From Branchiostoma floridae (taxonomy: Eukaryota > Chordata > Leptocardii > Amphioxiformes > Branchiostomatidae): a stretch of 46,254 nt of DNA. Both the position numbers and the translations under genes were made by a program. Position 1 is the first letter of the stretch; the number at the start of each line of letters is the position of its first letter. The stretch covers positions 6,948,246 through 6,994,499 of the forward strand of contig NC_049990.1 of the NCBI RefSeq assembly GCF_000003815.2, given 5' to 3'. The notes under the pieces were generated by a model. That model made no database searches. It saw only the letters and a program-made list of their open reading frames with translations, and was not told where the DNA came from. Positions 44,701 to 46,254 of the stretch are shown piece after piece.

Positions 44701-45222
44701 TATTTTTGACATCAAAGACTATGAGATACTTTATGTAGAACACTTTCTTTCCCTGTCACCGTCTCCTTTCTAGTTACCTACCTTGTTCCCATTCACCTTT
44801 CAAGGCCTAGGAGACATGTTGAACACAACATACACGTGCACGTGTGTGAGTAATTGCCCTCTTAACAAGTCGGAAACTGCAAGAAAAACTGCAACTACAG
44901 AAAGCCGTCTCATGGGGGATGTACACAGGAAGCTGGGTGACTGGCGCATGCATTAAACATTACAGCTATCACCATGCATCTTAGAACACACAAGTCTCGC
45001 TGTGAATGTGATATCGTAGACAACTGAGTATGGTGAAGGAATAGGGAAAAGTTAGGATACCTTGAGCCCTGGGATACATGTGAAGATGTTATATGAGAAC
45101 AAGTATAAGGTTGGGATTGGTGGGGAGACCATGCTGCGTAACAAAGTGTAACATACCATTGGCATTACCCGTTCCGTTTGGTGTATGCGTATCTCCATTT
45201 GGTTCTATTCTTCCATTCATTC
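16261..45222 (-). CDS. CSAD/GADL1-type acidic amino-acid decarboxylase
   Basis: A PLP-dependent group II decarboxylase whose relatives convert cysteine sulfinate or aspartate (GAD: glutamate) to hypotaurine, beta-alanine or GABA in the cytosol. Fifteen exons join in phase from ATG 45220 to stop 16261, giving 528 residues; vertebrate CSAD and GADL1 have about 490-520. Visible motifs, numbered from that Met: [14 protein letters not shown] (about 120), APVFVLME (155), SHYS with PLP-stacking His225, NATSGTT, WLHVD-AAWGG with Asp307, WNPHK with Schiff-base Lys339, [14 protein letters not shown] (379), [10 protein letters not shown], and C-terminal [10 protein letters not shown]. Wording such as [19 protein letters not shown] and CFWYIPPSL...MPEGPEF favours CSAD/GADL1 over GAD proper, but some blocks ([17 protein letters not shown]) recall insect aspartate decarboxylases. 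Substrate is therefore not fixed. Oddities: Ala replaces Pro in the usual PGG(S/A) motif, and there is one extra residue in the catalytic-loop region. The N terminus may extend upstream (45805). Confidence 0.95.
17035..17124 (-). CDS. Decarboxylase exon: CFWYIPPSL block
   Basis: 30 codons, phase 0-0. The acceptor is TGTTCCAG and the donor GATCAG|GTCAGG. It codes [14 protein letters not shown], typical of CSAD/GADL1. Confidence 0.95.
17490..17544 (-). CDS. Decarboxylase exon: [12 protein letters not shown]
   Basis: 55 bases. The acceptor is CTTTTCCAG and the donor CCAGGG|GTAAGC. A short exon, corresponding to the YLxxxxKxREGFxL segment. Confidence 0.92.
17937..18139 (-). CDS. Decarboxylase exon: catalytic-loop region
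   Basis: 203 bases. The acceptor is GCCGCCCAG and the donor GGCACA|GTCAGT. It codes [29 protein letters not shown] and the [10 protein letters not shown] segment. Residues 372-386 hold one residue more than CSAD, GADL1 or GAD from memory. Confidence 0.95.
18446..18589 (-). CDS. Decarboxylase exon: PLP-binding lysine
   Basis: 48 codons, phase 0-0. The acceptor is TTTTCCTCAG and the donor GAACAG|GTAGGG. It codes [15 protein letters not shown] and WNPHKML. Lys339 of NPHK (codon 18494-18496) is the expected Schiff-base lysine. Confidence 0.97.
18619..18751. mobile_element. Palindromic TIR element (about 130 bp)
   Basis: The left arm CAAGCAGACCCTACGGTGCC through ATAGTATCAAAGCTG is matched by its inverted copy on the right (CAGCTTTGATACTAT and GGCACCGTAGGGTCTGCTTG), with a core of about 30 bp. 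A related element lies at 35189-35310 and a single end at 12569-12616. It lies in the intron next to the PLP-lysine exon. Confidence 0.75.
19167..19283 (-). CDS. Decarboxylase exon: SGTT and PLP-binding Asp
   Basis: 39 codons, phase 0-0. The acceptor is GTGTTGCAG and the donor GTGGAT|GTGAGT. It codes [20 protein letters not shown] and ends LWLHVD, whose Asp307 should contact the pyridine nitrogen of PLP. High in C and G at third positions. Confidence 0.96.
19644..19698 (-). CDS. Decarboxylase exon: [18 protein letters not shown]
   Basis: 55 bases, one completing Arg plus 18 codons. The acceptor is TTCCAACAG and the donor TCTCAG|GTAATA. Confidence 0.93.
20164..20243 (-). CDS. Decarboxylase exon: SHYS block
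   Basis: 80 bases, phase 0-2. The acceptor is TTCCCCCTCAG and the donor GAAAG|GTCAGT. It codes [19 protein letters not shown]. His225 is the residue that stacks on PLP in this family. A 13.8-kb intron follows on the 5' side. Confidence 0.95.
20700..20780. repeat. GT microsatellite
   Basis: GTGTGAGTGTGAGTGTGC followed by a run of about eight or more pure GT units. Probably length-polymorphic. Confidence 0.85.
21495..22130. repeat. Tandem array, about 125-bp unit, five copies
   Basis: Each unit contains AAACTATGGGATATAGTCGC, ATCATGTGGCGTTACGTATT, CACTCCAGACTATCCGCTTG, and TTCCCTGCCTGGCTA. Copies start near 21500, 21628, 21752, 21878 and 22000. Two flavours alternate (GACAAGAAACTATGG and GGACAGAACAAAACTACGG), hinting at a higher-order dimer. 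The last unit ends at the next array. Confidence 0.85.
22255..22960. repeat. Tandem array, about 160-170-bp unit, five copies
   Basis: Each unit has CAACGTGACTTGCTTGCAGC, GTCTGAAAAGGCGTGGCTTT, TGAATTCGT, a TGTCTGTCTGG-like tract and CAGTTTATTTGAAATGTTGG. Copies start near 22259, 22430, 22597, 22755 and 22915. Units decay toward the distal end, and the last is partial. It follows the 125-bp array almost directly. Confidence 0.85.
23340..23530 (-). mobile_element. tRNA-headed SINE with the shared tail
   Basis: Minus strand: CCTGTAGCGCAACTGGTAGC is A-box-like, CCCCGGTTCAATCCTGG is B-box-like, followed by a tail with GGGGTCTCGTTTACGTTCGAG. The tail is related to those at 45410-45590 and at 34920-35052, where the head is 5S-rRNA-like. 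Confidence 0.75.
24040..24800. repeat. Tandem array, about 120-160-bp unit, about five to six copies
   Basis: Units contain CACTACACGTCCATGGTTCT, GTGACTGTGCATTTATGA, GGACGGTGTAACTAAAA, a CCTATCCAATTGGGGATGTA-type block and GGGCGTCAAACCTCTGTACG. Repeats of the CATTTATGA block occur near 24076, 24238, 24372, 24522 and 24672. On the minus strand long frames stay open through the units, but this probably reflects composition rather than coding. Confidence 0.8.
25024..25300 (-). pseudogene. LINE reverse-transcriptase C-terminal fragment
   Basis: The minus-strand frame 25265-25083 contains [14 protein letters not shown] and then [10 protein letters not shown], the RWxGHxxR...GRPxxT signature near the C terminus of many non-LTR retrotransposon ORF2 proteins. 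The frame is short and other frames alongside stay open, so it is a frame-damaged 3' relic. The clade was not determined. Confidence 0.6.
26950..27195 (+). repeat. Degenerate telomere-like (TTAGGG)n tract
   Basis: It starts with near-perfect (AGGGTA)/(AGGGTT) hexamers at about 26962-27000 and decays into variants such as TTTAGGGATAGGG, TTGGGGTTAGGG, TTAGTGTTAGGGGC and TTAGGTTTAGAGG. TTAGGG is the general deuterostome telomere unit. The tract is interstitial, inside a gene intron. Confidence 0.85.
27474..27729. mobile_element. TIR element (about 255 bp)
   Basis: The left end AGGTGGTATCTCACTGCACT and then TGGGGCACCGGTG are matched inversely at the right by CACCGGTGCCCCAAGTGCAG and TGAGATATACCACCT. 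Arms of about 50 bp surround an AT-rich core with no frame. A half copy lies at 13290-13412, and a fragment of the end (AAAGGTGGTATCTCAAT) at about 19305-19321. Confidence 0.8.
27914..28061 (-). CDS. Possible first exon of a nested gene
   Basis: Minus strand: an ATG in a strong context (GCCATGG, 28061-28059) opens 49 codons ending at a perfect donor GAGT|GTAAGT (27914/27913). The product starts [11 protein letters not shown] and continues with an amphipathic segment ([14 protein letters not shown], then [10 protein letters not shown]). A CRE palindrome TGACGTCA lies just upstream of the ATG, in a CpG-rich stretch. The exit phase (1) does not fit the next decarboxylase exon (phase 0), so it is not an alternative start of that gene by direct splicing. 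No convincing second exon was found and I do not recognise the product. Confidence 0.35.
28020..28440. promoter_or_regulatory. CpG-rich stretch with CRE, possible promoter
   Basis: CpG density rises sharply here (CGCGCGGTTGCC, GCGCCGTCGCGGCCCGAC and similar) compared with the AT-rich surroundings, and TGACGTCA lies at 28067-28074. This fits a promoter for the candidate exon at 27914-28061, but no transcript evidence is available. Confidence 0.3.
29160..29245 (-). mobile_element. tRNA-like SINE head fragment
   Basis: Minus strand: CCTCGGTAGTAAGGGATTG and then CACGAGTTCGAATCCCGTTC (a good B box). Cloverleaf pairing looks incomplete, so this is a tRNA-derived repeat rather than a working tRNA gene. 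Confidence 0.5.
29874..30100 (+). mobile_element. tRNA-headed SINE, best preserved copy
   Basis: The head GGGCGTGGTGTAACTGGTAG is A-box-like, and CCTGAGTTCGATCCCCGCAG carries a consensus B box. Then follow the body TTGTGCCCTTGGGAAAGGCA, CACCTAGGTGTAAAAATGGG, and TACCTGACTTCGGTCGGGGA. The same blocks, degraded or reversed, occur at 2430-2720, 7205-7335, 30195-30365 and 44365-44460. Confidence 0.8.
30195..30720 (+). mobile_element. Second SINE of the same family with extended tail
   Basis: GGTGGTGCTGTGGTAAGGG, TTCGAATCCCTGACATGCC (B-box-like), ACGTTGTGCCATTGGAAAAT and GATGAAAATGAGTACCTAGC follow the body of the copy at 29874. At 30640-30710 a GGAGTAGGGGTGAC tract matches the tail of the copy at 2430-2720. 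The part between may be unrelated. Confidence 0.55.
31424..31597. mobile_element. Copy of the TA-flanked TIR element
   Basis: It matches the element at 36356-36521 in the opposite orientation: GTAGAAGCCAGTTAATTGCA, GGATTAACGCACACTTCTGT, TAACTGCACGGAATCCC. The distal terminal repeat is degraded. Confidence 0.75.
31658..32090. mobile_element. hAT-like non-autonomous element (433 bp) with target duplication
   Basis: The ends TAGGGCTGGGTATCGGTACA and TGTACCGGTACCCAGCCCTA are inverted copies with one mismatch. The flanks carry an exact 8-bp direct repeat TACCCAAA (31650-31657 and 32091-32098), as expected for a hAT-type insertion. The interior has a palindromic GGACCTGGACCTGAACC-rich segment and no transposase frame. 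A related copy in the other orientation starts at 43982. Confidence 0.85.
32241..32385. mobile_element. Short palindromic TIR element (about 145 bp)
   Basis: GGTACCATCCGGTAGTTGTTCG at the left is matched by CGGAGCAAACTACTATCCG-AATGGTACC at the right. Inner parts (TTCGCTTCTGCT and AGCAAGAAGCGA) also pair. Non-coding. Confidence 0.65.
34041..34156 (-). CDS. Decarboxylase exon: [18 protein letters not shown]
   Basis: 116 bases, two completing Gly plus 38 codons. The acceptor is TTTCTCCCAG and the donor GCCGAG|GTAACG. It includes [12 protein letters not shown], a GADL1/CSAD-like block. Confidence 0.95.
34341..34486. repeat. Foldback repeat with about 53-bp arms
   Basis: The left arm GATAGCACATGTGACTCGAT and onward to TCAGGAAGTCTATGG (34341-34394) is mirrored by CCATAGACTTCCTG through GGGTGCTATC (34434-34486), with a loop of about 40 bp. 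It lies 185 bp upstream of the acceptor of exon 34041-34156. Confidence 0.75.
34920..35173 (-). mobile_element. SINE with a 5S-rRNA-derived head
   Basis: Minus strand 35173-35053 (about 121 bp) aligns end to end with metazoan 5S rRNA: CTACGGCCG near the start, CTCGGAAGTTAAGCAACG (box A region), TGCTTGGATGGGGGACCAAC (box C region), and ATTGCTGTAGCCTC at the end. Several bases in the internal control region differ from consensus. The tail below 35052 contains CGTAAAACGGGGGTCCCGTG and CTCGAGGAGGTGCC, like the tail of the tRNA-headed SINE at 45410-45590. A 5S pseudogene is the alternative, but the shared tail favours a SINE. Confidence 0.75.
35189..35310. mobile_element. TIR element related to 18619-18751
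   Basis: TAATCTCC...GGCATAAAATAGTATCAAAG, a GCCGGCTATACTCCTTGGCC core and CTTTGATAATATCTTATGCC...TCTGCTTGGAGATTA form inverted ends. It lies about 75 bp from exon 35385-35491. Confidence 0.75.
35385..35491 (-). CDS. Decarboxylase exon: APVFVLME block
   Basis: 107 bases, phase 2 to 1. The acceptor is TTCTAATAG and the donor GTGCAG|GTAAAC. It codes [20 protein letters not shown] and ends GDGLMGA|G. In CSAD, GADL1 and GAD the equivalent reads GDGIFxPGG; here Pro is Ala. Confidence 0.95.
36209..36349. repeat. CA microsatellite
   Basis: About 140 bp of (CA)n with CG, TA and GA interruptions. It abuts the TIR element at 36356. Confidence 0.9.
36356..36521. mobile_element. TA-flanked TIR element (166 bp), Tc1/mariner-like
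   Basis: CAGTAGAAGCC at the left and GGCTTCTACTG at the right are exact inverted repeats, with TA on both sides (36354-36355 and 36522-36523). Non-coding. A copy in the other orientation is at 31424-31597. Confidence 0.75.
37103..37396. repeat. Two tandem copies of a roughly 150-bp unit
   Basis: GAAGGCATGAGGTCGT(A/G)GAA, GTCTAGGAAATCGTGAAGAA, TTTATGATTATATAAGGAGA and ACTGAGAAGCGACAGAAAAT occur in order at 37103-37241 and 37256-37396, about 90 percent alike by eye. Confidence 0.85.
38232..38322 (-). CDS. Decarboxylase exon: [14 protein letters not shown]
   Basis: 91 bases, two completing Gly, 29 codons, two left over. The acceptor is CCCCTCAG and the donor AACCT|GTGAGT. It codes the substrate-side HPxFxNQL segment and SDSLNTN. 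The start of this exon with its acceptor is copied twice upstream in the intron. Confidence 0.95.
38295..38770 (-). repeat. Triplicated acceptor and exon start
   Basis: Units of about 150-180 bp begin near 38301, 38453 and 38631 on the plus strand. Each contains the GGTGACCTGAGGG-type block (acceptor plus first codons), GGCGGCAGGG, a CGTCGTGTCACTTTTGA block and AGGTGGATGGGAT. The copy at 38631-38660 keeps acceptor and first codons almost exactly (CTCAG|GTCACCCGATGTTCCTG); the middle copy is altered. Confidence 0.85.
38850..38910. repeat. Dispersed motif GCTGGTGTRTTACGCCGAA...
   Basis: GCTGGTGTATTACGCCGAAG and then GGCGGTTATACCGGCTATAT match the complement of 8893-8946 inside the hairpin element of the C5orf34-like gene, with about two mismatches in 43 bases. 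Confidence 0.7.
39478..39602. repeat. Polypyrimidine tract
   Basis: Over 100 bases of almost pure C and T on the plus strand (TTTCTATCTTTTTCTTTCC and similar), in an intron of the decarboxylase. No splice exon follows. Confidence 0.7.
40415..40940. repeat. Tandem pair, second copy split by a foldback element
   Basis: Unit one (about 40415-40568) has AATGACGAGAATATGGTG, CACCCAGATATCATATCGAA, AGCAGTAGACACCATGGGAC and GGTCCTGCACGCAAACTGCA. Unit two starts at 40572 in the same order but breaks after GGGACGGTCC (40684) and resumes at about 40905 with TTGCACGCACGCTGCGGCCA. Confidence 0.75.
40688..40898. mobile_element. Foldback/TIR element inside the second tandem copy
   Basis: CCTCCATAGCAGGCTCTCTG and onward (GGGGC, then TTTTCTTGG, TACACTTA) is mirrored by TAAGTGTA, CCAAGAAAAG, GCCCC and CAGAGAGCCTGCTATGGAGG. 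Long arms surround a core of about 60 bp. It interrupts the repeat pair described at 40415-40940. Confidence 0.8.
41335..41660. repeat. Minisatellite with CCTTGGTACTGAACACTAAC core
   Basis: About six imperfect units of roughly 55-60 bp, containing CTACCTACCCTGTCCTTGGT and ACTGAACACTAAC. It lies about 150 bp from exon 41814-41902 on the 3' side. Confidence 0.75.
41814..41902 (-). CDS. Decarboxylase exon: DLELRDD...HSVKTG
   Basis: 89 bases, one completing Arg, 29 codons, one left over. The acceptor is TCCCTTCCAG and the donor AACGG|GTAGGA. It matches the LLDLELR...RYSVKTG region of CSAD. Confidence 0.94.
42055..42360. repeat. Second minisatellite, related core
   Basis: About six imperfect units of 45-60 bp with GGAACTGTCCTTGGTACTGA and CACAGGCAAACGG blocks. 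The core CCTTGGTACTGAA is shared with the minisatellite at 41335-41660 on the other side of exon 41814-41902. Confidence 0.75.
42599..42746 (-). CDS. Decarboxylase exon: start of the conserved catalytic chain
   Basis: 148 bases, two completing Ala, 48 codons, two left over. The acceptor is TTATTTTCAG and the donor AAGAG|GTTTCT. It codes [20 protein letters not shown], then [14 protein letters not shown], matching the N-terminal helices of CSAD/GADL1. Confidence 0.92.
43841..43894 (-). CDS. Decarboxylase N-terminal cassette exon (54 bp)
   Basis: Phase 1-1. The acceptor is TATTGTACAG and the donor GAAGG|GTATGT. It codes [17 protein letters not shown], an Asn/Gly/His-rich disordered stretch. 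Skipping keeps the frame. Confidence 0.75.
43982..44360. mobile_element. Truncated, inverted copy of the hAT-like element
   Basis: TAGGGGTGGGAACCGGTACA and the GGTCCAGAGGATCAGGTCC segment match the complement of 31658-32090. The far end is lost where a minus-strand SINE fragment begins (about 44365), so the second TIR and target duplication are missing. Confidence 0.8.
44365..44460 (-). mobile_element. SINE fragment joined to the hAT-like copy
   Basis: Minus strand: CACTGGGAAAGGCACTTTAC, CACCCAGGCGTAAAAATGGG, TACCTGACTTCGG. These are the body of the SINE at 29874-30100, without the tRNA head. Confidence 0.7.
45157..45222 (-). CDS. Decarboxylase N-terminal cassette exon (66 bp) with possible start
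   Basis: The acceptor is CTTTTCAACAG and the donor CAATG|GTATGT, phase 1-1. It codes [19 protein letters not shown] from an ATG at 45220-45218. This ATG may be the start if upstream exons are non-coding. The phase also allows read-through from the exon at 45764-45805. Confidence 0.75.
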
Positions 45223-45409
45223 CTGTTGAAAAGCAGGGATGGTAAGGGTAAGATTACAATATGTACATATATAACATCCCCATTTTGAAAGGCAGTAAGT
45301 ATACTCCTTTCGTTCGTTTATCCAGACCCTTGTAGTTTCTAGCACAGGGCAGCAAGGTTCCTAGCAGATTCAGGAGTAGAGTATATTTTTATGGAGTGTG
45401 CCAGTCCTT

Positions 45410-45590
45410 CCCCTTTAACTCAAAGCACCTGCTCGAACACCGGACCCGCATTTTACGAAAGACGTGTGTAGCCCCAACCAAAATACCCTTCCGAGGATTG
45501 AATTGGGGTCTTCCAGTTACCAATACCTGGAACCAGGAGCTTAACTGTGAGGCTAGCTGCGACCAGTTAAGCTAAAGGGACACCCCACAC
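45410..45590 (-). mobile_element. tRNA-headed SINE with the shared tail
   Basis: Minus strand: CCTTTAGCTTAACTGGTCGC (A-box-like), CCCCAATTCAATCCTCGG (B-box-like), then CGTAAAATGCGGGTCCGGTG and TTCGAGCAGGTGCTTTGA. The tail aligns with that of the 5S-headed element at 34920-35173. Confidence 0.75.
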
Positions 45591-45763
45591 TCATTTAACG
45601 TTTACGTATAGGATCAGCATCCATCACATCGAGAACTTTTGTACATACTTTCTTGTGTTCCCTACTAAACCTATTTTGTTTCCAAACATGACGTTGCGCT
45701 TTTATATAGAGATCTGAATAGAAGAGAAACGTGTATAGTCGTTCGCTCAGGAAGAGTCATTAC

Positions 45764-45805
45764 CTATGGCCAGGCGTACGTGCGTGCTCTCCGCACTGTT
45801 CAGAG
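45764..45805 (-). CDS. Possible further N-terminal cassette exon (42 bp)
   Basis: Flanked by an acceptor-like CATTATCAG and donor CCATAG|GTAATG, phase 1-1 like the two following cassettes, with 13 open codons reading LNSAESTHVRLAI. A still earlier exon could end at a donor-like CACCCAG|GTAAAA near 46219, leaving the same phase and staying open to the window edge. Small size and lack of homology keep confidence low. Confidence 0.35.
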
Positions 45806-45964
45806 CTGATAATGATGTTGGTTTTCAATCATAGTCGATGAAATCCTTATCTTCCTTAGCTGCCACTCTATGTATCCACATCACCTTCACCTTAAATGCA
45901 TCTATACATGTTGTATGTATGTTGACTGAGATTCCGATCGCAGTCTGTACCGGTAGAATCGTCG

Positions 45965-46070
45965 ATTCTGTCGGATGGCAATCTCTACACTACCATATAT
46001 ACATGTATACATACTTATGAATGTATGCATGTATTTATGTATGTATCTTTTGTATGTATCATTTGTAGTT
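45965..46070. repeat. ATGTATG-rich low-complexity tract
   Basis: Repeated ATACATGTATAC, ATGTATGCATGT and ATGTATGTATC words. Probably slippage-derived. Confidence 0.6.
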
Positions 46071-46254
46071 ATTGATGGTTGGGTTTTAAGCGTAGTTCCG
46101 ATCGCGATATCTAGATGATCATATCTAGAAGGTATACAACATCCATAAACATCAAGTTGCTCCTGAACTATATCAAAACACAGCGATGTGCCTTCTGGTA
46201 AGAAAGCGGTAAGTTTTACCTGGGTGTACAGCATGAATCAACGATTTACTGCCA

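Noticed and set aside
46185-46254. First coding exon of the decarboxylase with an in-frame Met (MLYTQ)
   Set aside because: The donor-like CACCCAG|GTAAAA is acceptable, but the Met frame leaves phase 0, which does not fit the phase-1 entry of the next exons. Only a frame without a Met fits, so the start may lie beyond the window.

Overview
The window is animal nuclear DNA. Every real gene is split by GT..AG introns, coding makes up only a few percent, and most of the rest is small repeats: tRNA-headed SINEs, short terminal-inverted-repeat (TIR) elements and minisatellites. The palindrome ACATGTA recurs often. The two recognisable proteins lie between vertebrate and arthropod sequences. Together these suggest a marine invertebrate deuterostome, most likely a cephalochordate (Branchiostoma). 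That is inference; no alignment was run.

Three genes are supported. (1) Plus strand, 1463-3093: a three-exon gene for a protein of about 200 residues with a Ser-rich N terminus and a heptad-like helical C-terminal half. I do not recognise the family. Its 3' UTR probably ends near 4400. (2) Minus strand, 13233 down to 7389: eight in-phase exons of a C5orf34 homologue, with a probable non-coding first exon and a CCAAT-type promoter at 14034-14260. The last exon or exons were not found. (3) Minus strand, 45222 (perhaps 45805) down to 16261: fifteen or more exons of a group II PLP-dependent acidic amino-acid decarboxylase of the CSAD/GADL1 type (cysteine sulfinate/aspartate decarboxylase; taurine, hypotaurine and beta-alanine synthesis). 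The spliced reading frame runs without a break from an ATG at 45220 to the stop at 16261 (528 codons plus stop), with the PLP lysine in NPHK. Genes 2 and 3 lie in tandem on the minus strand; genes 1 and 2 converge.

The decarboxylase has a 13.8-kb intron (20244-34040). It holds two adjacent tandem arrays (about 21495-22130 and 22255-22960), a third array (24040-24800), a LINE fragment, a degenerate telomere-like (TTAGGG) tract, a CpG-rich stretch with a possible first exon of a nested gene (27914-28061), several small TIR elements and several SINEs.

The most unusual items are: a 1.2-kb intronic element in the C5orf34 gene built from about 17 short CAGCACTGG/CCAGTGCTG hairpins, bounded by inverted repeats and an 11-bp direct repeat; a 5S-rRNA-headed SINE whose tail matches that of tRNA-headed SINEs in the same window; tandem partial-exon duplications in both recognised genes that copy a splice site into the adjacent intron; and a one-residue insertion in the catalytic-loop region of the decarboxylase. 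No operon, CRISPR or prokaryotic feature is present.
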